NCBI GenBank assembly: GCA_947090765.1
Contig: OX352322.1
Coordinates: forward strand, 3,703,501 to 3,767,500
Source: Pseudomonas sp. MM223
GTDB taxonomy: Bacteria; Pseudomonadota; Gammaproteobacteria; Pseudomonadales; Pseudomonadaceae
DNA length: 64,000 nt
Direction: 5' to 3'
Part shown: piece by piece, positions 8,810 through 17,168 of the stretch
Layout: every line of letters begins with the position of its first letter
How positions within the stretch are numbered: position 1 is the stretch's first letter
Made by a program: the position numbers and the translations under genes
The notes under the pieces: model-generated
The model's input: only the letters and a program-made list of their open reading frames with translations
Database searches by the model: none
What the model was told of the DNA's origin: nothing

Positions 8810-10123
8810 ATGAGCATACGTATTACCCACCTGAGCGTTCGCGACATTCGTTTTCCTACTTCGCTGTCGCTGGATGGCTCCGACGCCATGAACAGCGCAC
8901 CCGATTATTCGGCAGCCTACGTAGTGCTGCACACCGACGCCAAAGGCCTTGAAGGGCACGGCCTGACGTTCACCATCGGCCGCGGCAACGAGATCTGCGC
9001 AGCAGCGGTGCAATCGCTGGCCCCCCTGATCGTTGGCCTCAGCCTCGAAGAGATCACCGCCGACATGGGCGGCTTCTGGCACCGTTTCACCGTCAGCGAC
9101 AGCCAACTGCGCTGGCTGGGCCCGGAAAAAGGCGTGATCCACCTGGCCACGGCGGCCATCATCAACGCGGTGTGGGACCTGTGGGCCAAACACGAAGGCA
9201 AACCGGTGTGGAAACTGCTGGCCGACATGACGCCTGAACAGTTGGTGGGCTGCCTGGACTTCAGCTACGTCACCGACGTGCTCACCCCCGAGGAAGCCAT
9301 CGCCCTGCTCCGCCGCCAGGTACCAGGCAAGGCCCAGCGTGAGGCGCAGATGCTGCGCGAAGGCTACCCCGGCTACACCACCGCGCCAGGCTGGTTGGGT
9401 TACAGCGAAGAAAAAATGCGCAAACTGGCCCGTGAGGCCGTGGAAGATGGCTGGACCCATATCAAGCAGAAGATCGGCGCCGACCTGGACGAAGACATCC
9501 GTCGCGCCAGCATCCTGCGCGACGAAATCGGCTGGGAACGCACCTTGATGATGGATGCCAACCAAGTGTGGGGCGTAGAGGAGTCGGTCGCCAACATGCG
9601 CCGGCTGGCCGCCTTTGAACCGCTGTGGATCGAAGAACCGACCAGCCCGGACGACATTCTCGGCCACGCCACCATCCGTCAACGAATCGCGCCAATTGGT
9701 GTCGCCACCGGTGAGCACTGCCACAACCGGGTCATGTTCAAGCAGATGTTCCAAGCCGGTGCGCTGGATTTCTGCCAGCTGGATGCCGCCCGCCTGGGTG
9801 GCCTGAACGAAGTGCTGATCGTGCTGCTGATGGCGGCCAAGTACGACGTGCCGGTGTGCCCGCACGGCGGCGGCGTCGGGCTGTGCGAATATGTGCAGAA
9901 CATCGCCCTGTTCGACTACATCGCAGTGTCTGCCTCGCTGCATAACCGGGTACTGGAGTACGTCGACCACCTGCATGAGCACTTCATCGACCCGGTGGTG
10001 ATCCGCCGTGGACGCTACATGCCGCCACAACGCCCAGGCTACAGCATCGAAATGCATGCCGAGACCCTGGAACGCTACCAGTACCCCAATGGCGCGGTGT
10101 GGCTCGATATCAACCGTTCCTGA
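8810..10123 (+). CDS. fucD: L-fuconate dehydratase (enolase superfamily)
   Basis: 437 residues. The motifs expected of L-fuconate dehydratase all line up: K219-Q-K221, metal ligands D249 (in DANQVW), E275 and E302 (in GEHCHNR), and the dyad D325/H352 (in PHGGGVGLCEYVQ). These are offset by one from the residues known for the characterised Xanthomonas enzyme (K218/K220, D248, E274, E301, D324, H351, recalled from the literature). The reaction is dehydration of L-fuconate to 2-keto-3-deoxy-L-fuconate; enzymes of this group also accept D-arabinonate and L-galactonate. It is divergent from a LysR gene and followed by an MFS carrier. Confidence 0.9.
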   Translation: MSIRITHLSVRDIRFPTSLSLDGSDAMNSAPDYSAAYVVLHTDAKGLEGHGLTFTIGRGNEICAAAVQSLAPLIVGLSLEEITADMGGFWHRFTVSDSQLRWLGPEKGVIHLATAAIINAVWDLWAKHEGKPVWKLLADMTPEQLVGCLDFSYVTDVLTPEEAIALLRRQVPGKAQREAQMLREGYPGYTTAPGWLGYSEEKMRKLAREAVEDGWTHIKQKIGADLDEDIRRASILRDEIGWERTLMMDANQVWGVEESVANMRRLAAFEPLWIEEPTSPDDILGHATIRQRIAPIGVATGEHCHNRVMFKQMFQAGALDFCQLDAARLGGLNEVLIVLLMAAKYDVPVCPHGGGVGLCEYVQNIALFDYIAVSASLHNRVLEYVDHLHEHFIDPVVIRRGRYMPPQRPGYSIEMHAETLERYQYPNGAVWLDINRS

Positions 10124-10134
10124 CAACAAGCCTG

Positions 10135-10157
10135 GGTGTGCCCTTCAAGGGCACACC
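10135..10157 (+). terminator. Intercistronic hairpin between fucD and MFS gene
   Basis: GGTGTGCCC-TTCAA-GGGCACACC is a perfect 9-bp stem with a 5-base loop, directly after the fucD stop. No T run follows, so it is more likely an mRNA-stabilising or attenuating hairpin than a full terminator; the MFS start lies 28 bases on. Confidence 0.5.
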
Positions 10158-10185
10158 ACCAGCACTTCTCATGGGGAAAAAAACA

Positions 10186-11487
10186 ATGACAACCCTCACC
10201 AGTGCAGCGGCTTCGGCCCCTGCCGCCACCACCGAGCAGCGCCTGAACGGCCTGCTGTTGCGCAAATTGATGCCACTGCTCATCGTCGTCTACGTGATGA
10301 GCTTTCTTGATCGCACCAACATCGCCCTGGCAAAAGCCAGCATGGGCATCGACCTGGGCCTGTCGGCAGCGGCCTATGGCCTGGGTGCCGGCCTGTTCTT
10401 CCTGACCTACGCGCTGGCCGAAGTGCCCAGCAACCTGATCATGCACCGGGTTGGCGCGCGCTTCTGGATCACCCGCATCATGATCACCTGGGGCCTGCTC
10501 TCGTCGGGCATGGCCTTCGTCCAGGGAGAAACGTCGTTCTACATCATGCGCCTGTTGCTGGGGGTGGCCGAGGCAGGCTTGTTTCCTGGGGTGATGCTGT
10601 ACCTGACCTACTGGTTTGACCGCGAACAGCGCGCCCGCGCCACGGGTTACTTCCTGCTGGGCGTGTGCCTGGCCAACATCCTCAGCGGCCCACTGGGCGG
10701 GGCACTGCTGGAAATGGACGGCGTACTGGGCTGGCATGGCTGGCAATGGCTGTTCGTGCTGGAAGGCCTGCCTGCCGTGGCCTTGGCCTTCGTGGTGTGG
10801 AAAAAGCTGCCGGACGGCCCGGCCTCGGCGCCCTGGCTGTCGGCGGCCGACGCCCAGGACATCGAACGCCGCCTGGCGGCCGAACGGGCTGCCGCGCCAC
10901 AGCAGAGCAAGCTGGGGCAGATGTTCCGCGACCGGCAGATCTGGTTGGCGATCGCGGTGTACTTCGTGCACCAGATCACCATCTACACGGTGATCTTCTT
11001 CCTGCCGGGCATCATCGGCACTTACGCTGCGCTCTCCCCCTTCCAGATAGGCCTGCTGACTGCGGTGCCGTGGATTGCTGCGGCCATCGGTGCTGCCACT
11101 TTCCCGCGCCTGGCCACTTCGCCACGCCGTTGCCGCACCCTGCTGTTCTGTGGCCTGCTGACCATGGCGGCCGGGTTGCTGCTGGCTTCGCTGGCCAACT
11201 CGTTCATCGGCCTGATCGGGTTTTCACTGACCGCCCTGATGCTGTTCGTGGTGCAGTCGATCCTGTTTGTCTTCCCGTCCAGCCGACTGAGTGGCAGCGC
11301 CCTGGCGGCAGGCTTGGCGTTCGTCACCACCTGCGGCCTGCTGGGTGGTTTCGTCGGCCCCTCGGTGATGGGCCTGATCGAGCAGACCACCGGCAGTACC
11401 CGTAACGGTTTGTGGGTCATTGCCGCAATGCTGGTGCTGGCAGCATTGGTCAGTACCCGCTTGCGCCAGGGGCAGGAGCAGGCGTAG
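10186..11487 (+). CDS. MFS transporter, ACS family (tartrate/phthalate-like)
   Basis: 433 residues from ATG 10186, chosen because GGGGA lies about 8 bases upstream; an in-frame ATG at 10171 would add five residues. TM1 carries VVYVMSFLDRTNIALAKASM, the ACS-family signature. About 12 membrane segments follow, with a cytoplasmic central loop near residues 205-245. It is downstream of fucD, from which it is separated by a hairpin, and is probably co-transcribed as the substrate importer for the rightward branch. It ends immediately against the convergent MocR-like gene with no spacing. Confidence 0.88.
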   Translation: MTTLTSAAASAPAATTEQRLNGLLLRKLMPLLIVVYVMSFLDRTNIALAKASMGIDLGLSAAAYGLGAGLFFLTYALAEVPSNLIMHRVGARFWITRIMITWGLLSSGMAFVQGETSFYIMRLLLGVAEAGLFPGVMLYLTYWFDREQRARATGYFLLGVCLANILSGPLGGALLEMDGVLGWHGWQWLFVLEGLPAVALAFVVWKKLPDGPASAPWLSAADAQDIERRLAAERAAAPQQSKLGQMFRDRQIWLAIAVYFVHQITIYTVIFFLPGIIGTYAALSPFQIGLLTAVPWIAAAIGAATFPRLATSPRRCRTLLFCGLLTMAAGLLLASLANSFIGLIGFSLTALMLFVVQSILFVFPSSRLSGSALAAGLAFVTTCGLLGGFVGPSVMGLIEQTTGSTRNGLWVIAAMLVLAALVSTRLRQGQEQA

Positions 11488-12846
11488 TCAGCGTGGCGCG
11501 CCGGCGGGTCGCCCGCAGCGTGGCTCCAGCGCCTGGGCCAGGCGCTCCACCGCCTGTTGCAGGTCGCCCGGCTGGTCACCCAGCCACACCAGCGCCAGGT
11601 ATTGCTGGTAACGCCCCTGCAGGCTGAACTCCCCACCCGGCAGCGCATGCAAGACGGAGCCTGCCAACGCCGCCACGATGCAGTCCCACTCCAGCGGTTG
11701 GCGAAAACGCACCCACAGCATTCGCCCACCCTGGGGCATCTGCAATACCACACGCTGACCAAACTGCAACTCTAGCGCGCGCATCAGGTATTGCGTGCGC
11801 CATTGCAGGTCGATACGCAGCTGTACAAGTTGCATCTCGATCTGCCTTTTACCCAGCATCAGGGCAAGCGCTTGCAGGCGTAGCGGCGCAAGCCGAAATG
11901 CCCGTTCGGCAAAGGCCTTGGCCAGTGCAGCGTCTTGGCCCAGCACATAAGCGTAGGGCGCCTCTGCCCCCACGGCAGGCTCGAATGCCCCCAGCACCAA
12001 CAGCGAGCGGGGGTCGACCCAATCGCGCAGGCGCGTGTGTGGCGGCCCGCTGTAACAGTGTTCACTGTCCAGGTCATTTTCCAGCAACCATACAGAATGC
12101 TGCCCAAGTAGCTGGCCAAGCTGCTGCTGATAGTGCGGTGACACCAGGCGCCCCTGTGGCATGCCAAGGCACGACGGCATGACCAGCATGCACACCGGCT
12201 CGCCCTCCAGCAACCGGGCCAAAGCGCGCAGGTCCGGGTTGCCGCGGCTATCCGCAGACACTTCCAGCACCCGCATGCCTGCACGCGCCAACGCGCGCAA
12301 CACCTGCCAGCAACAAGGCGACTGCACCAGCACCGTCCCTCCCTGCAAGGCAAGCCCCGCGAGCACCGTCTCCAGCAACGCTTGAACATCCGGGGCCAGT
12401 TGAACGTCCTCGGCACACCAGTACTGGCTGGAGGAACGGGTATAAAACTCAGCCACGGCATTGCGCAGGCGGGGGTCGCCGAGCGTTTCCAACCGTGCAA
12501 CGCTGCTGGCGCGCTGACGGGCCATGCGCCGCTCGTGCCCTAGCAGCACACGCTCCAGCAATGGCTGCACCGGCAAGGGTGGCTGCCGAGGCATGGCCGC
12601 TGCTTCTGCCTTGGCCGCGGCCTGAGCGTAGTAACCAGACCTTGGCAAACACTGGACGCGGCCTTCTTCCTCCAGCAGGTTGTAGGCGCTTTGCACGGTA
12701 GCCAATGAAACCCGCAGCCGTCGGGACAGCGCACGCAACGACGGCAACTTGCACGGGCCAACGCCCGAAGCCTGCTCGATCAACGCCTCCAGATAGCGAT
12801 ACACTTTGCGATAGGCGAATTCGCCAGGAACCGCTTGCCCCATCAA
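11488..12846 (-). CDS. MocR-like GntR regulator with degenerate aminotransferase domain
   Basis: 452 residues. Residues 10-75 form a GntR winged HTH (KLPSLRALSRRLRVSLATVQ, then EEEGRVQCLPRSGYY). Residues 110-450 match the fold-type I aminotransferase domain of MocR proteins. The usual EDDYDSEF block is here E256-N-D-L-D-S-E-H. The PLP-lysine segment (typically SFSK) reads LGAFEPAVGAEAPYAYVLG (285-303), with proline at the expected lysine position. This protein therefore probably cannot form the internal aldimine. It overlaps the 3' end of the upstream gene by 4 bases, so the two are translationally coupled. Confidence 0.85.
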   Translation of the reverse strand: MMGQAVPGEFAYRKVYRYLEALIEQASGVGPCKLPSLRALSRRLRVSLATVQSAYNLLEEEGRVQCLPRSGYYAQAAAKAEAAAMPRQPPLPVQPLLERVLLGHERRMARQRASSVARLETLGDPRLRNAVAEFYTRSSSQYWCAEDVQLAPDVQALLETVLAGLALQGGTVLVQSPCCWQVLRALARAGMRVLEVSADSRGNPDLRALARLLEGEPVCMLVMPSCLGMPQGRLVSPHYQQQLGQLLGQHSVWLLENDLDSEHCYSGPPHTRLRDWVDPRSLLVLGAFEPAVGAEAPYAYVLGQDAALAKAFAERAFRLAPLRLQALALMLGKRQIEMQLVQLRIDLQWRTQYLMRALELQFGQRVVLQMPQGGRMLWVRFRQPLEWDCIVAALAGSVLHALPGGEFSLQGRYQQYLALVWLGDQPGDLQQAVERLAQALEPRCGRPAGAPR

Positions 12847-14228
12847 GGCAGCCCTGCCACGCCACGGCGGCGCCCTGACAAAGGCCGTGGCAGCAACCTG
12901 AGTTGCACATCGCGGCGGGCCAGGTTGCTTTGCAAGCGCCAGGCAGTCAGCGGCATACGCCCTTCATAGATCGCCCGCAGTTGCCCCAGCGGCAGGCCAC
13001 TGGTGTTCACCAGCCAGTCCCTCACTGCATCGGGGCAGGGTTTGCCTTGCAAGGCCCGGTGCAGGTACGGCAGCGCTACCAGCATGTCGGCATGCCGGCA
13101 CTGCAAAAAACGTTCGAGTTTCTTCCCCTGCCTGGCGAACGGGCTGAACAGCAGGCACACCAGTTGGGTCTGGTTGATGCCGTAGGCTTTACCCAGTGGC
13201 AGCGTGTGCACATCGCGACGCGTGCTGTCGCCCGACTGGTCTGCCAGCCGCAGCGCCGGGCGGGCGGCCTGTAGCTCAAGGCTGCGCGCACGCAGTTCGT
13301 GTAGCTGTGCCGGAGCGTACGGGTCGACGAACGCCGCCAAAGGCCGGGCATCCTCGGCCGTTTCGAGCCCAGTGCCCAACATGGCGTCAAGTTGCGGCCC
13401 TTCAAGCAGATGCGGCAGCAGGTCATCGATGGCAATAACCCGCAACGGTACATCCTCGGTGGCGGCGCCCTGTGTGGGCTTCGCCAGGGTGCCGGGTGCG
13501 GCTTCGACAGCGCCGTGCAGTCGGCTCAGCCCTTGGGCCAGCGCTGCCAGGCATTGATGCAACACATGGGGGCCACGCTCCCCTGCCAGGCGCAGGCTAC
13601 GCCGGGCCCAGGCCAGATAACGGCGCCGCTGGCGCACGGGAATGGCGGTGATCAGGACGTCGGCCGGTGTCGCTGCCTGCAGTGCAGAACCCACGGCATC
13701 CGCCAGCTCCAGGTGCAGGCGGCTACCCAGCAGGGCTTCGGGCCTGGCATCGACCATGTGCCCGAACATCAGCATGGCGTTCCTCGCCAGCAGCCAACGC
13801 TCGGGAACTGCCGAAGGCCGACGGCTGAAGGGCACCACTTCGCGCCCTTCGATCATCTGCAACTCAACCCGCGGGTCATCCTGCATGAACAGGGCACTGA
13901 AACTGCGCTCATGGCTTTCCAGCGTACTGCTGGCGGCCACGGGTAGGCTGACCACCAGCACCCGCAACTGAAAAGTAACAGGCGCACGCAGGGCGATGCT
14001 CAGTTGTGCCGCACGCAGCATGGCCAGCAGCCGGGCACTGCGGCAATCGCCGCCTTGCAACACCAGTACGCGGAACGTACCGATGTACTCCAACCCACCT
14101 GCCGCAACCAGCAAGCGCTGTATCAGCAATTGCAAGGACGCCCGCTGTGGCTGGGACATTTGGCTCAGCAAGCGCTCAAGCACTTGCTGGTAGATATAGT
14201 GCATTGCCTGATCGTGAATAGCCGTCAC
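12843..14228 (-). CDS. Uncharacterised 461-residue protein coupled to MocR-like regulator
   Basis: Not recognised. The protein is soluble-looking, arginine- and leucine-rich, with no signal peptide or membrane segment. It starts MTAIHDQAMHYIYQQVLERL and has a helical N-terminus (QPQRASLQLLIQRLLVAAGG). A beta-alpha stretch FRVLVLQGGDCRSARLLAML follows, and then a long alternating region. A tail near residues 400-455 (LPLGQLRAIYEGRMPLTAWR) looks like an HTH-type or helical domain. Its stop overlaps the MocR-like start (ATGA). A large perfect palindrome lies 32 bases upstream, and an IS element sits about 100 bases upstream. A role with the degenerate MocR protein, for example as a co-regulator, is only inferred. 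Confidence 0.7.
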   Translation of the reverse strand: MTAIHDQAMHYIYQQVLERLLSQMSQPQRASLQLLIQRLLVAAGGLEYIGTFRVLVLQGGDCRSARLLAMLRAAQLSIALRAPVTFQLRVLVVSLPVAASSTLESHERSFSALFMQDDPRVELQMIEGREVVPFSRRPSAVPERWLLARNAMLMFGHMVDARPEALLGSRLHLELADAVGSALQAATPADVLITAIPVRQRRRYLAWARRSLRLAGERGPHVLHQCLAALAQGLSRLHGAVEAAPGTLAKPTQGAATEDVPLRVIAIDDLLPHLLEGPQLDAMLGTGLETAEDARPLAAFVDPYAPAQLHELRARSLELQAARPALRLADQSGDSTRRDVHTLPLGKAYGINQTQLVCLLFSPFARQGKKLERFLQCRHADMLVALPYLHRALQGKPCPDAVRDWLVNTSGLPLGQLRAIYEGRMPLTAWRLQSNLARRDVQLRLLPRPLSGRRRGVAGLP

Positions 14229-14259
14229 GAAATCACCTCATCAACTTCATGCAGCCAAT

Positions 14260-14293
14260 GCGTGCTGAATCATATATTCAAGATTCAGCACGC
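14260..14293. promoter_or_regulatory. 12-bp perfect palindrome, candidate operator of the MocR-like operon
   Basis: GCGTGCTGAATC (14260-14271) and GATTCAGCACGC (14282-14293) are perfect inverted arms around an AT-rich 10-base spacer (ATATATTCAA). The site begins 32 bases upstream of the start at 14228. Size and position fit a dimeric repressor operator or a 5'-leader hairpin; autoregulation by the MocR-like protein is a guess. Confidence 0.55.
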
Positions 14294-14328
14294 CCTGCGC
14301 TTACCTGGTAGAAATTACCCACACCTAA

Positions 14329-15519
14329 GGAAGGTCTGAAAAAGACTTCCTGAATCTGGTGAAATACGCCGATCCCGCCAGCCGAGTTTTTCCATGAAGC
14401 AGATGACCTTCGCCGACGCCGAGTACGCCGGCAAGCGCAAGCAGACCCGTAAGGAATTGTTCCTGATCGAGATGGATCAGGTGGTGCCGTGGAAGGGATT
14501 GATTGCCCTGATCGAGCCACACTACCCAAAGGGTGAAGGTGGTCGTCCAGCCTATCCGCTGATGGCCATGTTACGTATCCATCTGATGCAGAACTGGTTC
14601 GGCTACAGCGACCCGGCCATGGAAGAAGCGCTCTACGAGACGACCATCCTGCGTCAGTTCGCCGGGCTGAGCCTCGAGCGTATTCCCGACGAAACCACCA
14701 TCCTCAAGTTCCGTCGCTTGCTGGAGAAACATGGCTGGCAGCCGGCATCCTCGGCGTAATCAATGGCTACCTGGGGGATCGCGGCCTGTCGCTGCGCCAG
14801 GGCACTATCGTCGATGCCACACTGATCCACGCGCCCAGCTCGACCAAGAACCAGGACGGCAAGCGCGACCCGGAAATGCACCAGAGCAAGAAAGGGAACC
14901 AGTATTACTTTGGCATGAAGGCGCACATCGGCGTGGATGATGAGTCGGGGCTGGTACACAGCGTGGTAGGCACGGCAGCCAACGTGGCGGATATCACCCA
15001 GGTCGACAAACTGCTGCACGGTGACGAGAACGTCGTCTGCGCCGATGCCGGCTACACCGGCGTCGAAAAGCGCCCCGAACATGCTGGCCGCGAAGTGATC
15101 TGGCAGGTCGCAGCACGCCGCAGCACCTACAAGAAGCTCGATAAACGCAGCGCCCTGTACAAAGCCAAGCGCAAGATCGAGAAGGCCAAGGCACAAGTGC
15201 GAGCGAAGGTCGAGCACCCGTTTCGAGTGATCAAGCGCCAGTTCGGTTACGTGAAGGTGCGCTTCCGTGGCCTGGCCAAGAACACCGCTCAGCTGGTGAC
15301 GCTGTTCGCGCTGTCGAACCTATGGATGGCGCGCCGACATTTGCTGACTACCGCAGGAAAGGTGCACCTGTAATGCGGAAAATGGCTGCTGCGAGGTGCT
15401 CGCGGCGGCCAAAAACGGAGAACTGAGCGGGTTACCTGGTCGAATTTGATCGACGGCCCGCTTTCAAAAGCAGCGAGGGCTGAAGTCGACCGGAAATACA
15501 GGGCTACTTCAGACCTTCC
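14329..15519 (+). mobile_element. IS5-family insertion sequence, 1191 bp
   Basis: The ends are perfect 12-bp inverted repeats, GGAAGGTCTGAA (14329-14340) and TTCAGACCTTCC (15508-15519). CTAA occurs on both sides (14325-14328 and 15520-15523), fitting the 4-bp YTAR target duplication of the IS5 group. The interior carries one transposase gene disrupted by a frameshift. It lies about 100 bases upstream of the gene at 12843-14228, separating it from about 400 bases of older upstream DNA. Confidence 0.93.
14394..15373 (+). pseudogene. IS5-family transposase, frameshifted
   Basis: The N-terminal part (121 codons from MKQMTFADAEYAGKRKQTRK) ends at 14759. The rest continues one frame away (GYLGDRGLSLRQGTIVDATL onward) to 15373. 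The full protein would be about 326 residues, normal for IS5 transposases. The DDE signature can be followed: TIVDATLIHAPSS with the first Asp, CADAGYTGVEKR with the second, and the C-terminal E region near KVEHPFRVIKRQFG. The break lies near 14730, where AAACATGGCTGGCA appears to lack one base. IS5-group elements use a single frame, so this copy is probably inactive, or the base was lost in sequencing. Confidence 0.9.
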
Positions 15520-15523
15520 CTAA

Positions 15524-15892
15524 ATTGAAGTAATGACGTAACGCATCACTGTCGCCAGGCCATCGAAAAAAACTCACCACTGCAACGGCCCGCCGCTACC
15601 ACACACAGCTCATCCTCAGGCATAGCCATGCTCATTCCACGCTCCTTGCGCAAACTATCATTGGGCCATTATCGGGGGACGCGGAGCGAATAGAAGATAC
15701 AGTTCAGGGTAAAAAAACCATTCAGCAAGATTGCAGGTGCACACTGCACACCAAAACGAAATAGTTCAAGCCTCGATAGTTGGCGGAATATTTCCACACA
15801 ATCCGGAATCATTGGCTTATATGTAGTCCGCGCCTGACTTTACTGTAGGAAATTTCTTTTAGTTAGTAACTAAACCGTTCTGCACCACGCAC
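15524..15892. other. Gene-free AT-richer spacer, original upstream region of the MocR-like operon
   Basis: No credible ORF in either direction. Base composition is lower in GC than the flanking genes. It includes the near-palindrome TTAGTTA-G-TAACTAA (15859-15873), operator-like with 7-bp arms. Before the IS inserted, this DNA adjoined the promoter of the gene ending at 14228, so it may hold displaced regulatory sequence. Confidence 0.5.
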
Positions 15893-15918
15893 AAAAAACC
15901 CGGGACTCTGCCCGGGTT
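15893..15918 (-). terminator. Rho-independent terminator of the MDR oxidoreductase gene
   Basis: Read leftward, ACCCGGG-CAGAGT-CCCGGGT forms a 7-bp GC stem followed by TTTTTT. It lies about 22 bases after the stop of the 15940-16962 gene. Confidence 0.85.
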
Positions 15919-15939
15919 CATCGGCATTGCAAACAACTG

Positions 15940-16962
15940 TCAGTGTTGCGCCATGTCCAGCACTACCCGCCCACCGCAAGGGCACTGGTCCATGTAACGA
16001 TGTGCCTCTACCACCTGCTCGAACGGGTACACCTTGATGATCTGCGGTGTCAGCAACTGGTCGGCGGTGAACTGGTTGATATCACGCAAGGCTCGCTGCA
16101 GCGCCACCTGGTCCTGGCTGATGCCAAGTTCCGGCTTGCCGGTGAAGTTACCGATGCAGTGCACATAGAACTGGATGTTCTTCTGGAAAGCTGCACAGGC
16201 CGGGAACGGCGTCTGGTTACCGCCCTGCAGGCCATACAGGACCAGGCTGCCACGCGGCGCCAGCACATCGCCCAACAGCGACATCTGCGGCCCGCCCATG
16301 CCATCAAGGACCATGTCCACGCCGCGGCCATCGGTGTACTTGCCAACCTGCAGCAGCAGGTCCTGCTCTTCGGTAACAATCACCTTGTCGGCACCCAGGC
16401 CCAGCAGGTACTCACGCTGCTCCGCTTCTTTGGTAGCAGCAAACACCTTCAGCCCCAAGGCCTTGCCCAACTGCACGAACGCGGGGCCGGCACAATGGCT
16501 GGCATCGGTCACCAGCGCGGTCTGCCCGGCCTTGGCCCGAGCCAGGTCAACGTAGGCAAAATAGGCGATCAGCAACGGCGTGTAGTGCACGCTGGCCTCG
16601 ATCGGGGTGAGCACATCCGGGTAGCGGGTAATGGCCGTACGCGGCAGCACGATGACATCACCGTACACCGGGTGATCGTTGGCACTGGTGGCCGGGAAGC
16701 TGGCTACCCGGTCGCCCACCGAAATGTCTTCGACCCCGTCACCAACCGCAGTCACCACCCCGGCCATTTCGTGGCCGATGCCCGCCGGCAGGCGTGCCTG
16801 GGACGGCGCCAGGTTCTGGCGCCAAAGCACGTCATACCAGCTGACGCCCACCGCCTCGACGCGGATCTGTACCTCGTCGCTAGCGGGTGACGGTTCGGCC
16901 TGCTCCTCGCAACGGAGCACATCGGCAGCGCCGAACTTGTGGAAACGGATCATGCGGGACAT
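15940..16962 (-). CDS. Zinc-type alcohol dehydrogenase-like / quinone oxidoreductase (MDR superfamily)
   Basis: 340 residues with a GroES-like N-terminal domain and a Rossmann domain (ALVTDASHCAGPAFVQLGKALG). Hallmarks include AGIGHEMAGVVTAVGDGV and VGDRVASFP. The catalytic and structural zinc cysteines of true ADHs are not evident, so it belongs with NADPH quinone reductase-like MDR enzymes. It is divergent from a LysR gene at 17169, the likely regulator, and ends in a clear terminator. Physiological substrate unknown; small electrophilic carbonyls or quinones are typical of the family. Confidence 0.88.
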   Translation of the reverse strand: MSRMIRFHKFGAADVLRCEEQAEPSPASDEVQIRVEAVGVSWYDVLWRQNLAPSQARLPAGIGHEMAGVVTAVGDGVEDISVGDRVASFPATSANDHPVYGDVIVLPRTAITRYPDVLTPIEASVHYTPLLIAYFAYVDLARAKAGQTALVTDASHCAGPAFVQLGKALGLKVFAATKEAEQREYLLGLGADKVIVTEEQDLLLQVGKYTDGRGVDMVLDGMGGPQMSLLGDVLAPRGSLVLYGLQGGNQTPFPACAAFQKNIQFYVHCIGNFTGKPELGISQDQVALQRALRDINQFTADQLLTPQIIKVYPFEQVVEAHRYMDQCPCGGRVVLDMAQH

Positions 16963-17021
16963 CGCATACCTCGCCTTTGTGAACCTCTAATTACCACTGA
17001 CTTTATCCGGGCTTTGGCGGT

Positions 17022-17042
17022 TAGACCATCAGCGGTCATTAA
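17022..17042. promoter_or_regulatory. Candidate LysR box between MDR oxidoreductase and LysR gene
   Basis: TAGACC-ATCAGC-GGTCATTA is an imperfect dyad with GACC/GGTC arms. It lies between the divergent genes, 60 bases from the oxidoreductase start and about 127 bases from the LysR start. Position and symmetry fit an LTTR recognition site. Confidence 0.4.
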
Positions 17043-17168
17043 TAGTCGACATGCTTGTCATCGATTGGGCACCTGACTTTCCCTGCAATTGGTCCCCCTA
17101 AACCCGTGCAGGGTAACAGCCTTTGGCCGTAAGATTCACCCCTGCCCCACTTTAGGCGAAGCGCACCG

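Noticed and set aside
8729..10129. 466-codon leftward ORF
   Set aside because: Antisense shadow of fucD, whose active-site residues are all present on the plus strand.
14394..15373. Programmed frameshift in the transposase
   Set aside because: IS5-group transposases are single-frame and there is no slippery heptamer at the break, so mutation or sequencing error is simpler.
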